NCBI GenBank assembly: GCA_002439085.1
Contig: DJSW01000030.1
Location: forward strand, 37,599 to 101,598
Direction: 5' to 3'
DNA: 64,000 nt
Source of the DNA: Alphaproteobacteria bacterium UBA6324
Lineage (GTDB): Bacteria > Pseudomonadota > Alphaproteobacteria > CAAGCB01 > CAG-977
Below the pieces are notes generated by a model, which was not told where the DNA came from, made no database searches, and was given only the letters and a program-made list of their open reading frames with translations. Below, piece by piece: positions 41,535 to 48,909 of the stretch. Position 1 is the stretch's first letter, and every line of letters starts with the position of its first letter. Made by a program: the position numbers and the translations under genes.

Positions 41535-41966
41535 ATGAAAATATCGACAAAAGGACGTTACGGCTGGCGGATTTTGCTGGATCTGGCTTTGCATGAGGGG
41601 GAAAATCCGCGGTTGATGAAAGAAATCGCCGAATCCCAGCAGATTTCCGAAAAATACATCAGCCGGCTGATTCTGCCGTTGAACGAAGCGGGATTCATCG
41701 AATCCCTGCGCGGGGCGAAAGGCGGGTTGCGGTTGTTGAAACAGCCTAAGGAAATCACTCTGTTAGACGTGGTCGAGGCCATGGAGGGGACGGTTTCCGT
41801 CGTCGAATGTGTGATCGACAAGTCGTTCTGTCCGAAATCAAACGATTGTTCGGCGTGCAAAATGTGGTCGGGGCTGAACAAGAAAATCCGCAAGGCCATG
41901 GCCGAAATCACGTTGAAAGACGTGCTGAAATCCGAAAAAAAGCGGTTGGATCGTTTATCGGTTTGA
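41535..41966 (+). CDS. Rrf2-family transcriptional regulator (IscR/CymR-like)
   Basis: A 143-residue winged-HTH regulator: MKISTKGRYGWRILLDLA is the family start, ISEKYISRLILPLNEAGFI the recognition helix and wing, and LRGAKGGLRL the beta-wing. Cysteines at CVIDKSFCPKSNDCSAC could bind an Fe-S cluster as in IscR, though the spacing (C-x6-C-x5-C-x2-C) is not the standard C-x5-C-x5-C. Divergent orientation to the cysteine-rich ORF and cysK suggests control of cysteine supply, as CymR does in firmicutes. It precedes rimO by about 60 bases. Confidence 0.88.
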   Translation: MKISTKGRYGWRILLDLALHEGENPRLMKEIAESQQISEKYISRLILPLNEAGFIESLRGAKGGLRLLKQPKEITLLDVVEAMEGTVSVVECVIDKSFCPKSNDCSACKMWSGLNKKIRKAMAEITLKDVLKSEKKRLDRLSV

Positions 41967-42025
41967 CATCGAACGCCCGCCGTTTCATTATGGCGTCCTG
42001 ATCTTTTAACCACGGCGGGAAAGCT

Positions 42026-43345
42026 ATGAAAATCGGATTTATTTCTTTGGGATGTTCCAAAAACACGATCGACACCGAAATGATGTTGTCGCATTTGGAC
42101 GACGCGCATTATGAAATCACGGGCGACGCGAACGAAGCCGAGGTGATTTTGATCAACACGTGCGGGTTCATCGGCGACGCCAAGGACGAATCCGTCGCCA
42201 CGATCAAAGAGGTCGCCAAGCTGAAAAAAAAGGGAAAGCTGAAAAAACTGATCGTCACGGGATGTTTGGCCGAACGGTGGCGGGACAAAATTTTGGAACG
42301 TCTGCCCGAAATCGACGCCGTGACCGGTTTGGGCGGCATTCACGATATCGTTGAAACGGTGCGCAAATCCCTTGAATCCGAAAAGTACGCCGATTTCAAA
42401 AATTACGAGGAAACGTCCATCGAGGGCGAACGGATGCTGTCCGGCGATTCGCCGGCCGCTTTCCTGCGCATATCCGAGGGATGCGACAACCGTTGTTCCT
42501 ATTGCGCGATCCCCAGAATCCGCGGCCGGTACCGTTCCCGCACGATCGAAAGCATCGTCGAAGAGGCGCAGGATCTGGCGGCGGCGGGGGCGAAAGAGTT
42601 GAATCTGATTGCCGAAGACACGTCGCGTTACGGCATCGATCTGTATAAAAAGCCCGCTTTGGCCGAATTGCTACGCCGGTTGGCGGCGGAAACGGACATT
42701 CCGTGGATCCGGATTTTCTATTGCTATCCCGACAAGATCGACGACGAGCTGATCGAGGAGATGCGGACGAATCCGCGCGTTTTGCATTATTTGGATATGC
42801 CGGTTCAGCACATTTCCGACGCCGTGCTGCGCCGGATGAACCGTCACGGGGACAAGGCGCAGATCAAGTCCGTCATTGAAAAATTGCGCCGCGCGATGCC
42901 CGACATCGTGATCCGCACGACCGTCATTGTCGGGTTCGCGGGGGAAACGGACGCGCAGTTCGCGGAATTGCTGGATTTCGTCAAGGAAGAGAAGCTGAAC
43001 CGTTTGGGGGCGTTTGCCTATTCGCGCGAAGAGGGGACGCCCGCCTATGACTATCCTGACCAGATCGATGACGAGGTCAAGCGCGAACGGTTGGACGCGT
43101 TGATGACGGCGCAGGCGCAAATCAGTTTCGAGCTGCAGCAAAAGCGTGTCGGCGAAACCTGCGACGTTTTGTGCGAGGGGTTCGACGAGGACGAGGATAT
43201 GTTTTTCGGCCGCGACTATTCCAACGGATACGACGTTGACGGCAAGGTTTATTTCACGTCAAAGGATTTCGTCGAAGCCGGAACGTTCGTCAAAGTCAAA
43301 ATCACCGACGTGACCGAATACGACCTGTTCGGGCGTTTGGTTTAA
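42026..43345 (+). CDS. rimO: Ribosomal protein S12 methylthiotransferase
   Basis: A 439-residue radical-SAM enzyme that adds a methylthio group to the conserved Asp of ribosomal protein S12. The N-terminal UPF0004 domain has three auxiliary-cluster cysteines (SLGCSKN, INTCGFI, TGCLAER), the radical-SAM motif CxxxCxxC is in EGCDNRCSYCAIP, and a TRAM domain ends the protein. Length and the opening GFISLGCSKNTIDTE distinguish it from MiaB. It follows the Rrf2 gene closely, perhaps in one transcript with it, and the HAD gene starts about 60 bases after. Confidence 0.96.
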   Translation: MKIGFISLGCSKNTIDTEMMLSHLDDAHYEITGDANEAEVILINTCGFIGDAKDESVATIKEVAKLKKKGKLKKLIVTGCLAERWRDKILERLPEIDAVTGLGGIHDIVETVRKSLESEKYADFKNYEETSIEGERMLSGDSPAAFLRISEGCDNRCSYCAIPRIRGRYRSRTIESIVEEAQDLAAAGAKELNLIAEDTSRYGIDLYKKPALAELLRRLAAETDIPWIRIFYCYPDKIDDELIEEMRTNPRVLHYLDMPVQHISDAVLRRMNRHGDKAQIKSVIEKLRRAMPDIVIRTTVIVGFAGETDAQFAELLDFVKEEKLNRLGAFAYSREEGTPAYDYPDQIDDEVKRERLDALMTAQAQISFELQQKRVGETCDVLCEGFDEDEDMFFGRDYSNGYDVDGKVYFTSKDFVEAGTFVKVKITDVTEYDLFGRLV

Positions 43346-43407
43346 AGGGCTTGCGTCGCGGGACGGGGCGGTTTATCCTGTATCAAACTTTTTTAAAGGA
43401 TGATGCG

Positions 43408-44061
43408 GTGATTAAAAACATTTTCTGGGATGTGGACGGCGTGTTGGCGAACATCAATTTCGCCTATTACCATTTTTTGACGAACCATCCGAACTATAAA
43501 AACGATTACGCCGGTCTGCAATGGGACGATTTGCCGAAAGTCCTGCCCGTCGCGCCGGAATACGGGGCTTTGGAGCTGAAAACCCACCCGACAAAGGGTG
43601 TGCAAATGGACAGGGATTTTTGCGCTTCGCCCGAATTTTTCAACAACCGTCCGCTGTATCCGCGCGTCGTCGAAACTTTGCGCGATCTGAATGCGGCGGG
43701 ATACCGGCAGTTCACTTTGTCCGCGACGTTCGACGTTGAAACGAAAAAGCGGCTGCTGAACGTTTTGTTGAAAGACGTGACGGATTTTCTGACGATCGAA
43801 TGTGTGCGGCACGGCAAATTCATGCACGACACCGCCAAAGAGGATATGCTGCGTCAATGCTTTGAAAAATACGGGTTGAAAGCGGACGAAACCGTGTTGG
43901 TGGACGACCGGATCTACAATCTGTACGCCGCCAAGGCCGTCGGCGCGAAATGCGTCCGGATGCGCAGCGAATTCACGACGGATGCCCCCGCCGATCTGCG
44001 CGACGTGCCGGAGGTGCGCGACGTGGTCGAATTCAAACAATGGCTGGAACAACAAAAATAA
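43408..44061 (+). CDS. HAD-superfamily hydrolase
   Basis: A 217-residue phosphatase-like protein. The nucleophile motif is IFWDVDGVLANINF, a Thr/Ser motif is in FTLSATFD, and the acidic motif is TVLVDDRIYNLYAAKAVGAK; a Lys for motif III is probably in KRLLNVLLKD. A GTG with AAAGGA just upstream is chosen because the HAD fold begins right after; a longer frame reaches back to 43,351. Its place directly before kdsB (12 bases) suggests sugar-phosphate metabolism, for example around Kdo or a related LPS precursor, but the substrate cannot be read from the sequence. Confidence 0.78.
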   Translation: MIKNIFWDVDGVLANINFAYYHFLTNHPNYKNDYAGLQWDDLPKVLPVAPEYGALELKTHPTKGVQMDRDFCASPEFFNNRPLYPRVVETLRDLNAAGYRQFTLSATFDVETKKRLLNVLLKDVTDFLTIECVRHGKFMHDTAKEDMLRQCFEKYGLKADETVLVDDRIYNLYAAKAVGAKCVRMRSEFTTDAPADLRDVPEVRDVVEFKQWLEQQK

Positions 44062-44073
44062 AGCGAGGATAAA

Positions 44074-44847
44074 ATGAGCAAAGTGATTACGATGATTCCC
44101 GTGCGGTTGGCGGCGACCCGTCTGCCGAACAAGCCCTTGCGCGACATTAACGGAAAGCCGTTGATCCAGCACGTTTACGAACACGTCAAAGCCGCGATCA
44201 AAGGCGACGTGTGCATCGCGGCCGGCGATCGGGAAATCAGGGACGTTGCCGAAAGTTTCGGCGCGACGTGCGTTCTGACCGACCCGAACCTGCCGTCCGG
44301 AACGGACAGGATCGCGACCGCTTTGAAAGAAATCGACCCAGACGGAACAAAATACGACATCGCCGTCAATTTTCAGGGCGACAACATCAACGTCGATCCC
44401 GCGATCAACAACCGGCTGATCAAAATCATCGAGGAAACCGATTGCGATCTGGCGACGTGCGGCATGGTCTTTAAAACGCGGGAGGACGCCGAAAACCCGA
44501 ACAACGTCAAAATCGTCATGGGGTTGGAAAAGGGCGAAACGCAGGGGCGCGCCGTTTATTTCACGCGCAGTCTGGCGCCCTATGTCCGCGACGTGGAAAA
44601 ATGCCCGTATCAGGATTACTACCACCACATCGGCATTTACGTTTTCAAGACGAACGTTTTGATGAAATTCCCGCAAATGGGCGAGGCCGTTTTGGAAAAG
44701 CGCGAAAAGTTGGAGCAGCTGCGGTTTTTGCAAAACGGATACCTCGTTCAGGCGTTGATCGTTGACAAGATCAAGCTGATTGAAAACGCGCCCGCCGACA
44801 TTAACACGATTGAAGAGCTGGAAGCCTATCGGAAATTGGGGGTGTGA
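44074..44847 (+). CDS. kdsB: 3-deoxy-manno-octulosonate cytidylyltransferase
   Basis: A 257-residue enzyme that activates Kdo with CTP for LPS core synthesis. The nucleotide-binding start is MIPVRLAATRLPNKPL, then LPSGTDRIATAL; the metal-binding motif reads QGDNINVDP where most KdsB have QGDEPxI, so the Glu is changed to Asn although the Asp stays. The C-terminal HHIGIYVFK and EQLRFLQNG are normal. It lies between the HAD gene and the inhibitor gene, one base apart from the latter. A related sugar-acid cytidylyltransferase activity is a lesser alternative. Confidence 0.88.
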   Translation: MSKVITMIPVRLAATRLPNKPLRDINGKPLIQHVYEHVKAAIKGDVCIAAGDREIRDVAESFGATCVLTDPNLPSGTDRIATALKEIDPDGTKYDIAVNFQGDNINVDPAINNRLIKIIEETDCDLATCGMVFKTREDAENPNNVKIVMGLEKGETQGRAVYFTRSLAPYVRDVEKCPYQDYYHHIGIYVFKTNVLMKFPQMGEAVLEKREKLEQLRFLQNGYLVQALIVDKIKLIENAPADINTIEELEAYRKLGV

Positions 44848-44848
44848 G

Positions 44849-45235
44849 ATGAAAAAAGCTTTGATCGCCGCTTTGTGCGCCGTTTTGTCCGCCTGCGCCG
44901 CCGCGCCGTTTCAGGTGACGGAGCAGAACAACGGGGAAACTTTCGTCATTCCCGCCGGCGGGCGCGTCGTCGTCCGGTTGCCGGAAAATCCGACCACGGG
45001 TTATTCGTGGCAGTTTTTCTTTTTCCCGCACGACCAGAACGTTTTGACGGGCGCGGATGAAAGCTATATCGCGTCCGATTCGCCGTTTTTGGGCGCGGGC
45101 GGAACGAAAGAGTTGTCCTTTACCGCCGTGCGCGCGGGGAAGGTCACGGTCACGGGGTATTATTACCGGCCGTGGGAAAAGTTGAACAAGCAGACGGATC
45201 AAAAAGCCGTTTTCACCTTTGACGTGGTGGAATGA
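44849..45235 (+). CDS. Chagasin-like (MEROPS I42) cysteine-protease inhibitor lipoprotein
   Basis: A 128-residue lipoprotein: signal with lipobox LSAC (Cys16). All three loops that plug papain-like proteases in chagasin are present in order: NPTTGYSW (from Asn47), GAGGTKELSF (82-91) and RPW (107-109). It should inhibit C1-family cysteine proteases, in the periplasm or at the cell surface. The ATG at 44,849 is right after the kdsB stop and gives the signal; upstream in-frame codons lie inside kdsB. Bacterial members are scattered and are thought to block host or own proteases; the target here is unknown. Confidence 0.88.
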   Translation: MKKALIAALCAVLSACAAAPFQVTEQNNGETFVIPAGGRVVVRLPENPTTGYSWQFFFFPHDQNVLTGADESYIASDSPFLGAGGTKELSFTAVRAGKVTVTGYYYRPWEKLNKQTDQKAVFTFDVVE

Positions 45236-45239
45236 TCCT

Positions 45240-46619
45240 TTAAAACACCGGCGCGGGGGCGGGTTCGTCATGCGCCGGATATTTGCGCCGCACGATCAGA
45301 TAAGCAATCGCCAGCACTACCGCCGTCACCGTCCATGAAACGGGATAAGACAGAAACAGCAGGGTGAACGTGTGGTATTTCGGAATCTGGAACAACGTGG
45401 CGATCCAGACCAGACGCAATCCGCACGCGCCCAGCAGGGCGATCACCGCGGGGATGAACGAAGACCCCAATCCGCGCAACGCCCCCGTCATCACGTCCAT
45501 CAATCCGCACAGGGCGTAGGGAATTCCGACCGTGCGCAAGCGCAGCAGTCCCGCCGCGATCGCCGCCGGATCGCCGGTATAAACGCCCAGCAGCAACGTG
45601 CCGAAAAAGACGGCGATGCTGCCGACGATGATGCCGGTGACAAACGCGCAGGCCAGCGCGCAGCGCGTGATTTTGTTGATGCGAGCATACCGTTTCGCGC
45701 CGATGTTGCGGCTGATGAACGTGGTGGCGGTCGGCTGGAACGCGTTCATGCTGATCCAGATGAAGCAATCGACGTTTTGCGACGCCGCCGCGCCCGCCAT
45801 ATACACAGGGCCGAACGAATTGATGGCGGATTGAATCACCATGTTGGACAGGCTGAAAACGATGCTTTGAAATCCCGCGGGGACGCCCAGTTTCAAAATG
45901 TTCCAGACGATGTTCCAGTTCAAACGGATCTGGTTGATGAAGATTCTGGACGAGTCGCGGCGTTTGCCCAGCGATATCAGAACCAGCGTCATGGACAGCG
46001 TCTGGGCGATGACGGTGGCGGTCGCGACGCCGGCCACGTCCATATGAAAGCAAATGACGAACACCAGATTCAAAATGACGTTCGTAATGCCGGAAATGAT
46101 CAGGAAAATCAGCGGTTTTTTCGTTTCGCCGTTGGCGTACAAAATCGCCGCGCCGAAGTTGTAGATTGCCGTCGGAACCATGCCGAAAAAGAAAATACGC
46201 GTGTAGGTCAGCGACAGCGGCAGGACGCTGTCGGGCGTTTGCATCCATGTTAAAATCCGTTCGGATTGCGTCAGTCCGACGGTCGCCGAAAAAACGCCGG
46301 CAATCAATCCCAAGGCCAGCGAGGTGTGGACGACGTGGCGCAACAATTTGAAATTGTTCGCCCCCAGACAGCGCGATGCCAGCACGTTTGTGCCGATGCT
46401 GAGTCCGATGAAGAAATTTGTCAGCAGGCTGACCAGCGTCGTTGTCGAACCGACGGCCGCCAGCGAATGGGTTGAACCGAAATGCCCCACGACGGCGATG
46501 TCGGACGCGTTGAACAGCAGCTGCAAAACGCTGGACGCCATCAGTGGCAGGGCGAAACGCAGCATCGACGGCAGCAGCGCGCCGTCCAGCATATCAATTT
46601 TTTTCGATTTCAGTATCAT
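45240..46619 (-). CDS. MATE-family multidrug/sodium antiporter
   Basis: A 459-residue inner-membrane exporter with about 12 transmembrane segments and the internal two-fold repeat of MATE proteins: MLRFALPLMASSVLQLLFNA starts the first half, and LKLGVPAGFQSIVFSLSN the second. Members use Na+ or H+ gradients to export cationic drugs or, in other branches, cell-envelope lipids. The last 20 residues are polar and Pro-rich. It converges on the inhibitor gene with four bases between them and is divergent from the response regulator. Confidence 0.93.
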   Translation of the reverse strand: MILKSKKIDMLDGALLPSMLRFALPLMASSVLQLLFNASDIAVVGHFGSTHSLAAVGSTTTLVSLLTNFFIGLSIGTNVLASRCLGANNFKLLRHVVHTSLALGLIAGVFSATVGLTQSERILTWMQTPDSVLPLSLTYTRIFFFGMVPTAIYNFGAAILYANGETKKPLIFLIISGITNVILNLVFVICFHMDVAGVATATVIAQTLSMTLVLISLGKRRDSSRIFINQIRLNWNIVWNILKLGVPAGFQSIVFSLSNMVIQSAINSFGPVYMAGAAASQNVDCFIWISMNAFQPTATTFISRNIGAKRYARINKITRCALACAFVTGIIVGSIAVFFGTLLLGVYTGDPAAIAAGLLRLRTVGIPYALCGLMDVMTGALRGLGSSFIPAVIALLGACGLRLVWIATLFQIPKYHTFTLLFLSYPVSWTVTAVVLAIAYLIVRRKYPAHDEPAPAPVF

Positions 46620-46939
46620 CCGTTATCCTTTCGCGCGACAGGAATATAGGATTAAAAACGGAAAAAGTAAAATGCGGATTCGTTTTTTCAATAAAATAAA
46701 ACGCGCCGTTTTTGATTAAGAAGTCCGTTATATGGCCGCTATATAAAAAGAGGCCGGATACACCATATGTTGTTCATGTGTGCTTTGTGCGACAAAATAA
46801 AGCCGATTTTGGCCGAAAGGTTTAGACCGTCCGGCCTAGGCCGCCGGATTTAATGCGTTCAGGTATCTATCTTTGCCGGAACGCCCCGTCTAACGTTGAA
46901 TACAGGTACGGAAACATTCACAACAAAAGGGGAAAAGAC
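46620..46939. other. Gene-free stretch of 320 bases before the orphan response regulator
   Basis: Holds the divergent promoters of the MATE gene and the regulator. Visible structure: TTATAT (46,728-46,733) and ATATAA (46,741-46,746) around GGCCGCT; a perfect 12-base palindrome CGGCCTAGGCCG (46,832-46,843); and recurrent GGCCG blocks between them. A 28-codon ORF from 46,767 lacks a ribosome site and is not counted. No RNA gene was recognised. Confidence 0.5.
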
Positions 46940-47587
46940 ATGAAAATATTGGTAGCCGACAATCATACTTTGTTTCGTGAGGGGTTCAGCCGTCAGTTGC
47001 AGCGTTTCGGCGCGCTGACCGAATTGCAGGAGGTGACGGATTTCGCCGCGGTCGAAAAGCTGGCGCAAGAGGGAAAGAGTTTTGATCTGATCTTTGTCGA
47101 TCGCGACGTGTTGGGGGCGGATTGGAAAGAGTCGTTTAAAAAGACGCGCGCGATGTTCGCCGCGGCCAGATTGATCGTGACGGGCGAAGGCGAGAGCCGC
47201 GGCGACATCTTGGATGCGTTCGGGTTGGGGGCGTCCGGCTATATTCCGAAAAAATCGTCCGATTCGCTGATCATCAACGCGCTGCGTCTGATCGTGGACG
47301 GAAACGCGTATGTGCCGCCCGCGGTGTTGGACGGGATGCGGCGGACGGGGGAAAGCGGCCGCATTTTGTCCCACGCCCTGCCGGACGGAAAGAATTTGAC
47401 GGGGCGGCAGAGTGAAGTGCTGCAGCACCTGAGCAACGGATTGTCAAACAAGCAGATCGCGTATGAAATGAGCGTGTCCGAAGCGACGGTGAAGCTGCAC
47501 ATCAACGCTTTGCTGCGTCATTTGCACGTCGAAAACAGGACGAAAGCCGTCGTCACGGCGCAGCGTCTGGGCATTTTGCAGGCGTAA
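46940..47587 (+). CDS. NarL/FixJ-type response regulator, orphan
   Basis: A 215-residue regulator: receiver domain (residues 1-120) with phospho-acceptor Asp54 in DLIFVDRDVLGA and the conserved Lys in SGYIPKKSS, then a LuxR-type HTH (about 150-212; LTGRQSEVLQHLSNG, NKQIAYEMSVSEATVKLHI). No histidine kinase gene is near, so it is an orphan in this window. The ATG at 46,940 has AGGGGAAAAG upstream and starts the receiver fold. A 12-base palindrome lies about 100 bases upstream. The HTH closely resembles that of the 66-residue protein at 24.4 kb. Confidence 0.92.
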   Translation: MKILVADNHTLFREGFSRQLQRFGALTELQEVTDFAAVEKLAQEGKSFDLIFVDRDVLGADWKESFKKTRAMFAAARLIVTGEGESRGDILDAFGLGASGYIPKKSSDSLIINALRLIVDGNAYVPPAVLDGMRRTGESGRILSHALPDGKNLTGRQSEVLQHLSNGLSNKQIAYEMSVSEATVKLHINALLRHLHVENRTKAVVTAQRLGILQA

Positions 47588-47712
47588 TCGCCGCCGGCGT
47601 TTGATTTTCCGCTCCGGTTTCGATCGGGGCGGAAAATTTTTTGTTTGGCAGTCCGGCCGGATAAGGCGTAAATATAAACGAAATTAAACCTTTGAACCGG
47701 AAAGGCGCGCAA

Positions 47713-48108
47713 ATGGACACGGCTGAGTTGATCGAAAATTTTTCTTTTTTGGACAACTGGGAGGATCGCTACGCCTATTTGATCGAATTGGGCAGGGATA
47801 TGCCCGCGTTGGACGAGGCCGATAAAAACGATCAAAACAAGGTCGAGGGGTGCATGAGTCAGGTGTGGTTGAAAATCAAAACGGACGGCGACGTTTTAAC
47901 GTTTGACGGGGAAAGCGACGCCCATATCGTCCGCGGGTTGATCGCCGTTTTGCGTATCATCCTGTCGGGGAAGACGAAGGCCGAGATCCGCCATACCGAC
48001 GTGGATGCGATCTTTGCCAGGCTGGGGTTGGAATCGCATTTAAGCCCGACGCGCCGCAACGGTTTTTTCGCCATGGTGGAACGCGTCAAAGAAGCGGCCG
48101 CGGAATGA
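47713..48108 (+). CDS. sufE: SufE-type sulfur acceptor
   Basis: A 131-residue partner of the SufS cysteine desulfurase, which accepts persulfide sulfur on a Cys and hands it to the SUF scaffold for Fe-S cluster assembly. The active Cys47 is in KVEGCMSQVWL. The start ATG at 47,713 has GGAAAGG upstream; a TTG seven codons earlier is not needed. No other suf gene is in the window. It ends in a strong terminator. Confidence 0.93.
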   Translation: MDTAELIENFSFLDNWEDRYAYLIELGRDMPALDEADKNDQNKVEGCMSQVWLKIKTDGDVLTFDGESDAHIVRGLIAVLRIILSGKTKAEIRHTDVDAIFARLGLESHLSPTRRNGFFAMVERVKEAAAE

Positions 48109-48109
48109 A

Positions 48110-48137
48110 AAAAGGCTTCGGTTGTCCGAAGCCTTTT
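48110..48137 (+). terminator. Strong bidirectional intrinsic terminator
   Basis: AAAAGGCTTCGG (48,110-48,121) and CCGAAGCCTTTT (48,126-48,137), a 12-bp perfect stem with a four-base loop, between sufE and the convergent esterase gene. Confidence 0.9.
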
Positions 48138-48146
48138 CCGTAATGT

Positions 48147-48908
48147 TTATGCGCGGCGGTCGCCCCACGGTTTCGCTAGCCGCAGGATTTCGCCCAGCGC
48201 CTCTTTTTCAAAAAACGTGTGGTCGCGTCCCCAAACGACTTTGGAAACGGTCTTCTGACCGCATTGAAACAGAGTCTTGTCCGTCAGCAGATGCCCGCGG
48301 AACGGGACGGTCGTGTCCTTTTCCCCGTGAACCAGAATAAACTCCGGCTTGGATTGCGACGGGTGTTTTTCAACCTCTGCGGCGTTCAGCAGGCAGCCCG
48401 CGACGATCATCACGCCGCCCAGCGGGATCAACGACCCGTCGGCCGCCCTGTCCGCCAGAATGTCGGATTCGGCGCACATCTGCACCGCCATCATCGCGCC
48501 CTGCGACACGCCGAAAACGTAAGTGTTTTGCGCGCCGATGCCGTGCGCGTCCATGCGGTCGCGAATGTAATCCGCCACCTTTAACGCCGCGGCGTCGTAC
48601 CATTTGTACATCCGGTTCAGTTTCAGCCGCGCCCGTTTGGACAGCAAATCGGGGTGGCGGGTGAACCAGTTGTCGTTGAATTTCGGCGGAATGCCGAACC
48701 ATTGGCGGGCTTCTTCATTGCCGTCCATGGCTTCCAGTCCGTCGGGGACGTAAAACACCGCGCGCGGCATCACCCGCTGCAATTCACGGGCGAACCAAGC
48801 GTTCGATTCGCCCGTTCCGCCCATGCCGTGCAGATAGACGACCAGCTGTTCCGGTTTTGCGCCGTCCGCGGGCATCAGCACCGCGCCGCTTAACAAAGGT
48901 TCGCGCAT
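48147..48908 (-). CDS. Carboxylesterase/phospholipase-like alpha/beta hydrolase
   Basis: A 253-residue cytoplasmic hydrolase of the acyl-protein thioesterase/carboxylesterase group. The oxyanion region is VVYLHGMGGTGES, the nucleophile elbow GVSQGAMMA, the acid LVHGEKDTTVPF, and the base His in WGRDHTFFEKE. No signal peptide. It starts two bases after the pheT stop on the same strand and may be transcribed with pheST. Likely substrates are short acyl esters or thioesters. Confidence 0.82.
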   Translation of the reverse strand: MREPLLSGAVLMPADGAKPEQLVVYLHGMGGTGESNAWFARELQRVMPRAVFYVPDGLEAMDGNEEARQWFGIPPKFNDNWFTRHPDLLSKRARLKLNRMYKWYDAAALKVADYIRDRMDAHGIGAQNTYVFGVSQGAMMAVQMCAESDILADRAADGSLIPLGGVMIVAGCLLNAAEVEKHPSQSKPEFILVHGEKDTTVPFRGHLLTDKTLFQCGQKTVSKVVWGRDHTFFEKEALGEILRLAKPWGDRRA

Positions 48909-48909
48909 C

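Noticed and set aside
43393..44733. Minus-strand open frame across the HAD and kdsB genes
   Set aside because: Spans two recognisable genes on the opposite strand and has no motif or ribosome site.
46767..46853. 28-codon ORF before the orphan response regulator
   Set aside because: No ribosome-binding site, and its codons cover the palindrome region; more likely non-coding.
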